This document shows, one piece after another, positions 21,202 through 33,000 of a stretch of 64,000 nucleotides of DNA (position 1 is the first letter of the stretch; each line of letters begins with the position of its first letter). A model generated the notes under the pieces. The model searched no databases, was not told the origin of the DNA, and was given only the letters and a program-made list of their open reading frames with translations. The position numbers and the translations under genes are program-made. The DNA comes from Hordeum vulgare subsp. vulgare (Eukaryota > Streptophyta > Magnoliopsida > Poales > Poaceae): assembly GCF_904849725.1 (NCBI RefSeq), contig NC_058523.1, positions 111,168,189-111,232,188 on the forward strand, given 5' to 3'.

Positions 21202-24200
21202 CTACCACGATTGCTCCGCGCCGTCATTACCTGTAACGTTTCTTTTTTTACATGCATAAAAGGAAGCCATAAACAAGAATGTGCAAGCTTGTCAAGGAAA
21301 AGGAAAAATATGGTTTTTCCCGCATGCTACCTTTTCTTCTTGGTTTTTTCACTAGAGGAAGCTGTGTTGCTGCTGTGCCAGTTCCGTTTGCGTTGGTTGA
21401 TGAACCAATTATTGATCTGCTTCAGTTGTAACCCTGTCTCCTGCACCAGGCGAGCCTTGTCGTCTTCCTGGATGGGTCAGGCAGGAATTGTTTAGTAATA
21501 CACAGAAACTAATAGCAAAATGAAGCTTGGAGATAGTAGTGTCACGTACAGTAGGGTACGGCCACTTGGAATGAGCTTGCCACCAGGCTTTCAATGTAGC
21601 TGCAGTATCCCCAGGAAGTTTACCAGCTCTCCTCTTTCGCATGATCTCCTCCCTGATATCAACCAGCTTTTCTTTGTACCCCTAAGAGGTAGGAAGTTTT
21701 TGGTCAACATTATGTCATGAATGAGGCAACGAAGAATTTTTAGGCTGCATTGTTACCTGTTTAAGCTCGCTCTTCAGCTCATGTCGAACACGTTCAATCA
21801 ACGACCGTTCACCCTCGGTCAATATCAGGGGACCAAAGCCCATACCATCTGACCCATCATTTCCATCAAACATGTTGGTCTCACTATCCACTTGGTTATC
21901 CTCATCATCAGACATAGTCGCTCCAGTGCCTTCGCCAGGAGATGCCCCTGCAGGATCAATCAACAGAAGAACAACTCAGTTTTCCATTTATTCTATTCAT
22001 GATAATCAACACTTTCTTCAGGATATCCTCAAAAAATATGTGTTCTAATTGTAAAACATATAAACATCTGAAGACTAAACCATCCTAAGAAATGTGCAGT
22101 TAAGTTCCAAAGTGATAAAAAGTCTGCCCTGCGAGGCTGTGAAACATCTGAAGACTAAACCATCCTAAGAAATTGTAAAACATATAATCAAGGCGTGCAA
22201 AGCGAATTCCTTGTCAACATTTTAGTATAAAAAGTCTGCCCTGCGAGGCTGTTAGGTTAATTAAATTGTTGCTAAAGCCTCAAACATGACATTAAAATTC
22301 TGACATGTGTGGCCCACAAAAGCACACAAAATGGAAGAAAAAAATAGAAGCATAATAAGTCAACTTTAAGCTATGGAAAAGACTTTGTCGGGCAGACTAG
22401 AGCATCCTAACTATTCATTCATCGCAACAGACAGCAGCTATTAAAAGTCAGACCCTTCCCACCCAAATATGCTCGATACCTATTCGTTGTTAAATAAATC
22501 CAAACTAACTGTCCAGTTACATCTATTTCATGAATGGGTCCTGATTTCATAAATATCTTAACTGGATTAAGTAATGTGGCTTCTACGTGTGCACTAACTA
22601 TAGTATACCTAAGAAGATATCCCTTCATTTTGTATTGTAAGGACCAAGATTTTCATAATGATAAGACGTGCATGTTACTTTATTGATGTTTAAGTCGTTT
22701 CCCACATTTATCAAACTTTCCTTCTCCTTTATTACAAGGATCAATTCACTAGCTATTCCCACTGCAAATTCCAATGCATTTTATAATTAAAAATGGAGAG
22801 CGTAAGTATAATAACACATGGCTCAGATCTGTGGTCGTGAATGGTACTTTTGAGTGTCAAAGTTAATGATAGCATTGGAACTTAATGACAGCATTAGATC
22901 TTATTTTGGATGTTATGTTGGTCATGAATGCCCTTTCATTTTAACATTCCTGCTAATTACCTGCATAAAATGGTACAACTGCCACAGGAAAATGGTTTAT
23001 TTGTTAGCTTTGTACCACATCTGATGGATCATGGCATAGCAATATTGCAGCATGCTGATGATACCATCTTATTCATACAAGATGAGCTGGAAGGTGCCAG
23101 GAATCTGAAGCTGCTGCTTTACATGTTTGAACGAAATTAAGGTCTGAAAATGAATTTGCAGGAAAGCGATGACAAGGGGCAGATGTATGCTGATAGGGAG
23201 AGCGGCCTATTAAGTATTTGGGGTAGCAGTGTGTAGTAGCCGGTTACATGTGGCTGACTGGGTGTCATTGGACGTTGGAGGAAAAACAGACTGATGGATG
23301 GAAAGGAGGAACACTATCGCTGGCACAGGAAAATTGTGTTTTCGATAAAATTTGACCAAAAATGGGCTGACACTGTATTCAAGACATTTCAAAAATCTGC
23401 TAGGGCAAACTGTGTGAAACTTTCCAAGAATGATCACTATATTAGCGTTAATTTTACAGAATTTTTCAAAATTTCCTGGACAGTTCCATTCTTTTGACAA
23501 AAATTTGACTAAAAAGACCTGAAAATTTCAGGGTATTTTTAAATATGTTATGCCAAATTGTGTGAAACTTTCCCAGAATGATCACTATATTGGTGTTGAT
23601 TTTAAAGATTTCTTTGGACACTTCCATTTTTTGACACAATTTGATCAAAAATGGGTTAAGTGACTACACTGACGTGGCTCTGGCTGGCCAGTCAACGGGT
23701 CAAAACTAGGTCTACTTAGTGAAAAGCAGTTTTAGGGGAGAGAAGGGTTGATTCCTAGCCGGTTTTGATAGTTCAGGGTTGATTCTTAGACGATTTCAGA
23801 GTTCAAGGTTGAATCTTAGACAAATTGAAGAGTTCAAGGTTATCGTATGAGCTGCCAAAGACAACTATTGGTGGTATGAACAAAACAATCAGGAAGTTTT
23901 TCTGGCAAGGTGGCTACACCAAAAGGAAATACCATATGGTAAGGTGGCTTATAATATGTAGACCCACGAAGAAAGGTGACCTGGGCATTCATGACTTGAA
24001 AAATTCAATATCAACCTGTTGCGTAAGGTGGCCAGGGCATTCATGACTTGGCAGGTCTTCAAAACGCCAATGATCGAGCAGCACTAGAGATGTCGACGGT
24101 GGTGCTAGAGATGTCGGAAGTATGATGATCGTACGCATGAAGCTGGAGGTCAAACCTTGCATATTACTCATCCTGGACCTGCTGAAGAAGATGACCGAGA

Positions 24201-26131
24201 CTCTTTTGATGGATGCTCACCCTTGCTGTTCGTGATACTGGGACATGATCCACGAGAGCAGATCTTACCTCCATCCTCCACTCCTCAAGTCCTGGCTAGC
24301 TAGATATTTGTTTCTTACTCGTACAAATTTAGGGTTAGATATTTATTTGTGATTTGTCACGTGTGAATTCAGTGTGACAGTTGGTAAGATTTTATTGGGT
24401 TGATCTACTTTTGTGACTTTGTATCTTTGCATGATAAATTGCTTACTATTACTTCAAATTTCAGCAGTCATGTCAGCTATGAAGTATGCATCCCGTCGTG
24501 AGGAAGGAAAAAGAGAAAATGAGTACATTAGTTGACAGAATAACAAGAACGATCCATGGACCATGGATAATTGTTGACATCAACACGGATGGTAACAATG
24601 TGAGTGATCATGAGCACATATTTAATTCATTACAGAATATGCTATTCTTGATGAGGTACCAATTTTCAGGGTATAATATGTGGTATAAATTATTTGATAA
24701 GAATATTTCTTGTGCATGCACTCTACATGTTAATTGGCAAAAAATCATACATGCATATATCGGTTAATATGATGTTTTATATGATTGGGCCTCGGATTCT
24801 AGTTTCGCCCCGGGCCCCCAAAATCTCAGGACCGGACCTGTTTTTGGTTTCCAAATTATTGAAATCACCATGCAGTAGATTGGAGAATTTCTGCCACCCT
24901 GCTCAAGCAATATACACAGAAAAGCTTTCATTTACCTGTTAGACTCTGTAAGGATTGTTCAAGCTCCCAGCAGCCCATCACCGCTTCCATTGCGTGAACA
25001 CGTACATGCTGCTGGAGCTGTTCTTTAAATGAACAGAGAAGCAATACATAATGTGTCTGCAAGCCAGTGAAGGACAATTAGAATCCACAAGCAGGATTAT
25101 ACCCAGAGAAAAACATTATGCTAGATGTAAGCAACATATTCATTTCTTAGAAGATATACGAGTATCTGAAAAGAAGAGGAAATTCTAGTAATGCGCAACA
25201 TAAAAGCATTGTAGATGATCAGTAGCCGTAAGGGCACTACTAAAGAAGATCGAAGTAAAGACAGAAATGGGCAATTCATATAGACGAGCACGTATGCTAG
25301 TATAGTACTCCCTCCATCCCAAAATAAGTGTCTTAAGCTTAGTACAACTTTGTACTAGAGCTAGTACGAAACTGAGACAGTTATTTTGGGACAGAGGGAG
25401 TATGGCATTTCAGGTCTGCCAAATAAGTTGTTAGTACGCTGTAAACCACAAAAAGGTCCACCACCCATGGCGTATCTACACTGCTTCAACAGGTATGGTG
25501 CCACTATATCGATGAACCCTAGTCGTACCTGCTTTGGCTTCATTTCTACTTCATACGAAACAAATCAATAAGGAAATTGCAGCAGTGTTGTTATAATAAC
25601 CAGCAGCCTCTAGTCAGATCGACCCTCCCACGTTCGCCACACGGTGCACATCACAAACCCATCACCAGCCCTACTCAAAACCTATGCAAATTTTATCCCA
25701 ATTCCGAATTCCAATTGTTCACACGAAGCATATACACACACCCTAACAAGGCAGGCACGGCACCAGGTGGCATGGTAACGCAGGAAAAAAATAAAGGGCA
25801 GGGGCGCGAAAGCCATAGATACCATGAAGAGGTCGAGCTCCTCGCCTCCGGAGGGCCCGCCCGCGGCGGCGGCGGCGGCGGCGAGCGGGGGCGGGCGGGC
25901 CGCGATCTGCGCGTCGATGCGGGGGAGCTGGTCGACGGGGGTGGCGACGCGGAGGCAGGCGACGTGGGCCTCCAGGAGCCGCTCGTACAGCGGGTGGGCC
26001 GCGACGGCCGCCTTCTCCCTCTCCCCGCCGCCGCCGCCGGGGGAGAAGCTAGGGTTTGGCGACGAGGCGGCGGCCGCGGCAGCCGCCGCCGCGTCCATCG
26101 CGAGCCCGTGGTCCGGGTAGTGGAACGACAT
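21202..26131 (-). CDS. Class II KNOX (TALE) homeodomain transcription factor, six exons
   Basis: The exons are 26131-25823, 25056-24936, 21947-21757, 21681-21550, 21467-21331 and 21241-21202, giving 309 residues. All introns are GT-AG and all phases agree. An Ala/Gly-rich N-terminus is followed by KNOX1 (about 45-86, [20 protein letters not shown]), KNOX2 (about 96-143, [18 protein letters not shown]), an acidic GSE-like linker (150-185), ELK (199-220, ELKSELKQ) and a TALE homeodomain (221-281) with the PYP loop at 248-250 and WFIN at 272-275. The start [13 protein letters not shown] is the class II N-terminus (KNAT3/HOS59-like). Class II KNOX proteins act in the nucleus with BELL partners, mainly in differentiating tissue. 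The last exon is only 40 bp. Introns 1 and 2 carry transposon pieces. No coding lesion was seen. Confidence 0.95.
22925..24050 (+). pseudogene. LINE (non-LTR) reverse transcriptase remnant in KNOX intron 2
   Basis: The plus strand reads [22 protein letters not shown], which includes the RT active-site ADD, then [14 protein letters not shown] and GLKMNLQES. After an interruption (about 23220-23840) it resumes with [11 protein letters not shown] and [10 protein letters not shown], the usual LINE C-terminal region. It is antisense to KNOX, 5'-truncated and frame-broken. It is decayed enough not to look mobile. Confidence 0.8.
23220..23850. repeat. Insertion splitting the LINE remnant, with internal duplication
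   Basis: This segment interrupts LINE similarity. It contains two copies of gtgtgaaactttcc(a/c)agaatgatcactatatt, near 23411 and 23560, and near its right side repeats of gttgattcctag / gttgattcttag / gttgaatcttag. The terminal gagttcaaggtta is reminiscent of Mutator-like MITE ends, but a matching left terminus was not established. Confidence 0.4.
24480..24840. mobile_element. hAT-type terminus in KNOX intron 2
   Basis: The right edge reads ccccaaaatctcaggaccgg and ends acctg at 24840. Its complement CAGGTCCGGTCCTGAG resembles the termini of a grass hAT group. The left boundary is unknown; 24480 is a guess, and no transposase was seen. Confidence 0.4.
25306..25402. mobile_element. Stowaway MITE in KNOX intron 1
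   Basis: The element has termini CTCCCTCCATCCCAAAAT and ATTTTGGGACAGAGGGAG as inverted repeats, with TA on both sides (25306-25307 and 25401-25402). At 95 bp it is of standard size for a Tc1/mariner-derived Stowaway element. It has no coding capacity. Confidence 0.93.
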
Positions 26132-26618
26132 CGAGCCCTCCGTCGCCGCGTCGTCGGGTGGCGAGGTGGAGGGAGGCAGGCGGAGGCGGGGCGCTCAGGG
26201 GGGAGAGGAGGCGCAACGACCTCGGCGGTTGTGGGTTTTGGTTGGTGGGGGTGGGAGGGACGGGCGGAGTGGATGACTGATGGCAGGGTGGGTTGGCGTC
26301 CTTGTCGCAGCTGACGACTGTCCGCGAGCGGGCGAGACGACGAGCTCGTCAAAGTATGTGAGGTGTGGACTGCAGAGACGTGCACCCTACGGCGTCGATA
26401 CCGACGAGGAGATACAGCTGCTGGCCGCCGTCGAGACCAAATTACAGTTAAAAATCCATGGAGAAGAACACATTTAAAATTTAGCATGAACGGTGACATG
26501 CCATACTATTGGTCACTCTTCATTGCATGATTTCTTTTCCTTCGTACCTCATGAATGAATGTGAGTTTGAATTTGAAATTATATGTTGTGGATTGACAAT
26601 ATTTGCATTGATCCTATA
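26132..26618 (-). promoter_or_regulatory. KNOX 5' UTR and proximal promoter
   Basis: The stretch is GC-rich to about 26330, consistent with a 5' UTR, then AT-rich. On the minus strand a CCAAT box (gaccaatagt) lies at about 26505-26514, and an AT-rich ttttaaatg near 26465-26478 could serve as a TATA element. The upstream limit is set by the hAT MITE at 26619. Sites are suggestive only. Confidence 0.4.
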
Positions 26619-27128
26619 TAGGGGTGGATTAACGAGCTACTCGGCTTGTTAAGCTCGTGCTCGTGAAGGCTCGACTTGTTAAGCTCATTAAGATTAACGA
26701 GCTGAAAACCCTGCTCGGCTCGGTTCGTTTGAAACTCGTTAAGCTCGTGAGTACTCGCGAGCGCTTGTTAACAGATTTTAATGTGTGACGGTGTATATGA
26801 TAAGTGTGTAGGTGTGGTTTTTAAAAAGAAAAAATGGTGCCTATAAAAAAATTCATTAGTTTGTAACTTTGTATATAGATTAGATTGAGTAGATGGGATG
26901 AGGTGCTACGTAAATTTTGTCATGTACGATGAAAATATGTTGTATTGTTATTAATGAGCTTAACGAGCCACTCGTGAAACACGTTAGCTTGTTCGTTAAG
27001 CTCGTTAATCTTAACGAGCTGAAATTGATGATTGGCTCTCTTCATTAAGAAGCGAGCCACGAGCTTAACGAGCCGAACTATCGAGCGCTCATTAGGCTCG
27101 CGAGCTACGAGCTTTTGGTCCAGCCCTA
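26619..27128. mobile_element. hAT MITE with 8-bp target duplication
   Basis: The termini are TAGGGGTGGATT and GGTCCAGCCCTA, which are inverted apart from three positions. Flanks are atcctata (26611-26618) and atcgtatg (27129-27136), matching at six of eight positions, as expected of an aged 8-bp hAT duplication. The interior has palindromic arrays of ttaagctcgt / acgagcttaa (for example 26630-26700 and 26945-27120). There is no coding capacity. It sits about 490 bp upstream of the KNOX start codon. Confidence 0.85.
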
Positions 27129-27136
27129 ATCGTATG

Positions 27137-27662
27137 CCTTGGAGCATCTTCAATAGTCGCGGTATCGCCGCACGCGCAAAAACGATTTTGCAGCGTCGAA
27201 ATTAGAAATTTTAGCGCGACGGAGTGTGCTGGCTCGAGCAGCGGCGACAAATATTGCGCCCGTGAGCCGCGTCCGTCGCACGACGTGCAAGTTTCTTCTT
27301 CGGCGGCCTAGTGGAGCCATCATCCGCCTTCTTCTTCTTTCCGGACACCTTCTTGACGGCCTTCTTCACCGCCGGTGCATTTGGAATCTTCAAGGGGGGC
27401 GCGTGTCACGGCGGGCGCCGGCGCGCCACCACCCGCCGAGGTCGTCGTGGTGTCATGAAAAGGTTAAGCGCGAGACCGGTGCTCGGAGGAGCTCCGGCGG
27501 AGACGAGCCCAAAGCTCGTCGGGCTAGGGTTTGCGCCGGCGCTTGTGGCGGCAGTGGAGGGATCGCGGGCATAGGAGGGGGTGAGGGGGATGTCTATGTG
27601 GTTGTCCATCGGGCGGTTTCGACGACGGCGGCGCGAGCGGGGCGAAGGCGCGGCGGCGCGGG
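27137..27662 (-). pseudogene. PIF/Harbinger-like end with degraded Lys-rich ORF
   Basis: The left edge ggagcatcttcaatag resembles the termini of a grass PIF/Harbinger group. The minus strand, in one frame broken by a TGA at about 27408, reads SYARDPSTAATSAGANPSP, then NLFMTPRRPRR and KIPNAPAVKKAVKKVSGKKKK. This fits the N-terminal part of a Harbinger-associated ORF, by memory only. The remainder is cut off by the Athila LTR at 27663. It could instead be a fragment of a host nuclear protein. Confidence 0.45.
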
Positions 27663-28256
27663 TGATACGTCCCAAACGTATCTATAACTTTTACTTGTTC
27701 CATGATCATTTGGGTGACAATGTTATATGTTTTGCTACACTTTTATATCATTTTACACATATTTGGACTAACCTACTAACTCATTGCACCCGGTGACAGT
27801 TTCTGTGTGCTGATGTCTATTTTGCACGGGCTTTTACCCAATTTTTGGAAGCCCGAAAAAATCCAGAAAAATATATAAAAAATCAGCGAAACAAAAGCTT
27901 CGGGGTCACCGAAGGAGGGCCAGAGGGGGGCCAGGGGCCTCCGATGCGGCCTGCTGGCGCGGCCAGGCCCTAGGCCGCGACAGGAGGTCGTTTGGGTGGG
28001 TCCCACCTCCTCTAGTGCCCTCCTTTGGTCTATATTTAGAGATCCGTGAGGAAACCCTCGCAGACTTTCTGGAATCGCGAATTTCTCCATCGTTCCGCCT
28101 CCTCAGCGCTTCCAAGATTGGGAGCGTCACGAGACCTCTTCCCGGCACCCTGTTGGAGGGAGGATTGACCCCCGGAGCTTCTCCACCACCATGGACGCTT
28201 CCCGGACGTGTCGTGAGTAGTCCTCCTTGGACCATGAGTCCATGACCAGTAGCTAT
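27663..28256 (+). repeat. Athila 5' LTR, part 1
   Basis: It starts at TG (27663) directly after Harbinger-like sequence and stops at the Copia insertion. The 28020-28240 part is GC-rich leader-like sequence. The 5-bp left flank is gcggg; its partner is outside the window. Confidence 0.7.
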
Positions 28257-30045
28257 TGTTGGGGAACGTTGCATGGGAAACAAAAAAATTCCTACGCACA
28301 CGAAGACCTATCATGGTGATGTCCATCTACGATAGGAGATTTGGATCTACGTACCCTTGTAGATTGCACAGCGGGAAGCGTTTAAGAAACGTGGTTGATG
28401 TAGTGGAACGTCTTCACGTCCCTCGATCAGCCCCACGAACCGTCCCACGAATTGTCCCACGATCCATTCCGATCTAGTGCCGAACGGACGGCACCTCCGC
28501 GTTCAGCACACGTACAGCTCGACGATGATCTCGGCCTTCTTGATCCAGCAAGCAAGACGGAGAAGTAGATGAGTTCTCCGGCAGCGTGACGGCACTCCAG
28601 TGGTGGTGACGATCTACTCCTGCAGGGCTCCGCCCGAGCTCCGTAAAAATACGATCTAGAGGAAGAACTATCTTGTCTATATCTGACTTGCACGTGGCAA
28701 AAGTTGTCTCAAATCAGCCCTAAATCACCACTATATATAGGAGGGAGGGGGAGGGGGCTTGCCTTGAGGGCCAAGCCCTCAAGGGTGCGCCGGCCAAAGG
28801 AGAGGACGAGTCCTACTCCAATCCTACTCCAATTTAGGATTGGAAAGTGGAGTCCTTCTCTTCCTTCCCACCTCTTTTTTTTTCTTTTTCTTTGGTTTTC
28901 TTTCCTTGGCGCCAAGGCCCTCTTGGGCTGTCTCCACCAGCCCACTAGGGACTTGTGGCGCCACCCTATGCCTTTGGGCTCACTCCCGGAACCCATTCGT
29001 CACTCCCGATACAATGCCGGTAATGCCCGAAAACCTTCCGGTAACCAAATGAAACCATCTATATATCAATCTTCGTTTCCGGACCATTCCGGAAACCCTC
29101 GTGACGTCTGTGATCTCATCCGGGACTCCGAACAACATTCGGTAACCACACATATAACTCAACTATACTAAAACATCGTCGAACCTTAAGTGTGCAGACC
29201 CTGCAGGTTCGAGAACTATGTAGACATGCCCCAAGGAACTCCTCGGTCAATATCCAATAGCGGGACCTAGATGCCCATATTGGATCCTACATATTCTCCG
29301 AAGATCTTAACGAACCTCAGTGTCAAGGATTCATATAATCATGTATGTCATTCCCTTTGTCCTTCGGTATGAACATACTTGCCCGAGATTTGATCGTCGG
29401 TATCCGCATACCTATTTCAATCTCATTACCGACAAGCCTCTTTACTCTTTCTGTAATACAAGATCCCGTGACTTACACTTAGTCACATTGCTTGCAAGGC
29501 TTGTGTGTGATGTTGTATTACCGAGTGGGCCCCGAGATACCTCTCCGTCACACGGAGTGACAAATCCCAGTCTTGATCCATACTAACTCAACGGACACCT
29601 TTGGAGATACCTGTAGAGCACCTTTATAGTCACCCATTTACGTTGTGACGTTTGATGCACACAAGGTATTCCTCCGGTGCCAGTGAGTTATATGATCTCA
29701 TGGTCATAGGAACAAATACTTGACACGCAGAAAACAATAGCAATAAAACAACACAATCAATATGCTACATTCATAGTTTGGATCTAGTCCATCACATGAT
29801 TCTCCTAATTATGTGATCCAGTTATCAAGCGACAACACTTGCACATAGTCAGAAAACCTTGACTATCCTTGATCAACTAGCTAGCCAACTAGAGGCTTGC
29901 TAGGGACATTGTTTTGTCTATGTATCCACACATGTATCTATGTTTTCATTCAATACAATTTTAGCATGGATAATAAACGATTATTATGAACAAGGAAACA
30001 TAATAATAACTAATTTATTATTGCCTCTAGGGCATATTTCCAACA
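28257..30045 (-). repeat. Angela-like 3' LTR (left copy)
   Basis: 1789 bp. On the minus strand the core promoter TATA box is ctatatatag at 28731-28740. The LTR is terminated by tgttgg...ccaaca. It differs from its partner at roughly one base in ten over the first 200 bp, by eye, with several indels. Confidence 0.85.
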
Positions 30046-30060
30046 GTCTCCCACTTGCAC
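30046..30060 (-). other. Angela-like polypurine tract
   Basis: On the minus strand caagtgggagac abuts the start of the 3' LTR. It is the expected plus-strand primer for this minus-oriented element, short but correctly placed. Confidence 0.6.
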
Positions 30061-33000
30061 TAGAGTCAATAATCTAGTTCACATCACCATGTAATTTTAA
30101 CGAATCCAACACCCATATAGTTCTGGGGTCTGATCATGTCTTACTCGTGAGAGAGGTTTTAGTCAACGGTTCTGAATCTTTCAGATCCGTGTGTGCTTTA
30201 CAAATCTTTATGTCATCTTATAGATGCTGCTACTACGTGATATTCGGAAATACTCCAAATATCTACTATACCATACGAATCCGTTTTACTACTCATAGTT
30301 ATTCGGATTAGTGTCAAAGCTTGCATCAACGTAACCCTTTACGACGAACTCTTTAACCACCTCCATAATTGAGAAAAATTCCTTAGTCCATTAGTTACTA
30401 AGGATAACTTTCACCGCTGTTTTAGTGATTCAATCCTGGATCACTATTTGTACCCCTTGACAAACTAATGGCAAGGCACACATCAGGTGCGGTACACAAC
30501 ATGGCATATTGTAGAGTCTACGGCTAAGGCATAGGGGACGACCTTTGTCCTTTCTCTTTCTTCTGCCGTGGTCGGGTTTTTTGAGTCTTACTCAAATTCA
30601 CACCTTACAACTCAGCCAATAACTCCTTCTTTGTCGATCTATTTTGAACTCCTTCAAAAACTTGTCAAGGCATGCATTTCATTTGAAAGTTCTATTAAGC
30701 GTTTTGATCTATCTCTATAGATCTTGATGCTCAATGTTCAAATATCTCTATCGAGGTCTTCCTTTGAAAAACTCCTTTCAAACAACCTTTTATGCTTCAC
30801 AGAAATTCTACATTACTTCCGATCAACAATATGTCAACCTCATATACTTATCAGAAATTCTATAGTGCTCCCACTCACTTCTTTGGAAATACAAGTTTCT
30901 CATAAACCTTGTACTAACCCAAAAGCTCTGATCATCAAAGCGTATATTCCAACTCTAAGATGCTTGCACCAGTCCATAGAAGGATCACTGGAGCTTGCAT
31001 ACTTGTTAGCATCCTTAGGATCGACAAAACTTTCTGGTTGTATCACACACAACCTTTCCTCAAGGAAACCGTCGAGGAAACAATGTTTTGACATCCTCTT
31101 GTGCAATATTTCATAAATAATGCAGCAACTACTAACATAATTCCAACAGACTTTTAGCATCGCTACGATTGAGAAAGCCTCATCATAGTCAACTCTTTGA
31201 TCTTGTCGGAAACATATTTGCGACAAGTCGAGCTTTTCTTAATAGTGACTTTTCACCATCATCGTGTGTCTTCCTTTTAAAGATCCATCTTTACTTAATA
31301 GTCTTACTACCATCAAGTAGTTCTTCCAAAGTCTACACTTTGATTTCATACATGGATCCTCTCTCGGATTTCATGGCCTCCAACCATTTGTCGGAATCCG
31401 GGCCCACCATTGCTTCTCCATAGCTCGTAAGTTCACTGTTGCTCAACAACATGACCTCCAAGACAGGGTTACCGTACCGCTCTATAGTAGTACGCGACCT
31501 TGTCGACCTACGAGGTTTGTAGTAACTTGATCTGAAGCTCAATGATCACGATCACCAGTTTCCACTTCAATTGGTGTAGGCGCCACAGGAACATCTTCCT
31601 ACGCCCTGCTGCACACTGGTTGAAGTGACGGTTCACTAACCTCATCAAGTTGCACCATCCCTCCCACTCAATTATTTTGAGAGAAACCTTTCCTCGAGAA
31701 AGGACCCGCTTTCTAGAAACAAACACTTTGCTTCCGGATCTGTGATAGGAGATGTATCCAACTGTTTTGGATATCCTATGAAGATGCATTTATCCACTTT
31801 GGGTTCGAGCTTATCAGACCGAAACTTTTTCACATAAGCGTCGCAGCCCCAAACTTTTAAGAAACGACAACTTAGGTTTATCCAAACCATAGTCTATACT
31901 GTGTCATATCAACGGAAATACGCGGTGCCCTATTTCAAGTGAATGCGGTTGTCTTTATTGCATAACCCATAAACGACAGTGGTAATTCGATAAGAGACAT
32001 CATAGGATGCACCATATCTAATACGGCGTGGCTATGACGTTCAGACACATCATCACACTATGATGTTCCAGGTGGCATGAACTGCAAAACAATTTCCACA
32101 TTGTCTTAACTGCGTACCAAAACTCGTAACTCAGATATTCATCTCTATGATCATATCGTAGACTGTTTATCCTCTTGTCACAACGATCTTCACTCTAAAA
32201 TAGCTTTGAACTTTTCAATATTTCAGACTTGTGATTCATCAAGTAAATACTCCTGTATCTACTCAAATCGTCAGTGAAGTAAGAACATAATGATATCCAC
32301 TGCGTGCCTTAGCACTTACTGGACTGCACACATCAAAAATGCATTACTCCCAACAAGTTACTCTACTTGTTTCATGTGGCATGTTTTGCATGTCTCAAGT
32401 GATTCAAAATCAAGTGAGTCCAAACGATCCATCAGCATGGAGCTTCTTCATGCATTTTACACCAACATGACTCAAGTGGCAGTGCCACAACTAAGTGGTA
32501 CTATCATTATTACTTTTTATATTTTGGCACTAATATTATGAACATGTGTAACACTACGATCGAGATTCAATAAACCATTGAGGGTAATTATTCAAGCAAA
32601 TAGAATAACTATTATTCTTTTAAATGAATAATCGTATTGCAACAAACACGATCCAATCATGTTCATGGTCAACGCAAACACCAAATAACAATTATTTGGG
32701 TTTCACCACCAATCCCGATGATAGAGGGAGCGTGCGACGTTTGATCATATCAACCTTGGAAACACTTCCAACACGTATCGTCACCTCGCCTTTAGCTAGT
32801 CTCCGTTTATTCCGTAGCTTTCATTTCGTGTTACCAATCACTTAGCAACTGAACCGGTATCCAATACCCTCGCGCTACTAGGAGTACTAGTAAAGGACAC
32901 ATCAACATCATGTATATCAAATATACTACTTTCGACTTTGCTAGCCTACTTATCTACCAAGCATCTAGGGTAGCTCCGCCTCAGTGACCGTTCCCCTCAT

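Noticed and set aside
21327..21467. KNOX protein ending at the TAG at 21327
   Set aside because: The TAG lies in a good donor site, and a downstream 40-bp exon restores the family C-terminus in the right phase. I keep the short form only as a possible isoform.
24061..24330. Possible continuation of LINE coding after 24050
   Set aside because: The reading frames lose similarity after the [10 protein letters not shown] segment; nothing supportable remains.
25577..26499. Large plus- and minus-strand ORFs (245 and 268 codons) over KNOX exon 1
   Set aside because: They are other-frame shadows of the GC-rich Ala/Gly-coding exon 1 and its 5' UTR; the KNOX frame fits family motifs and splice sites.
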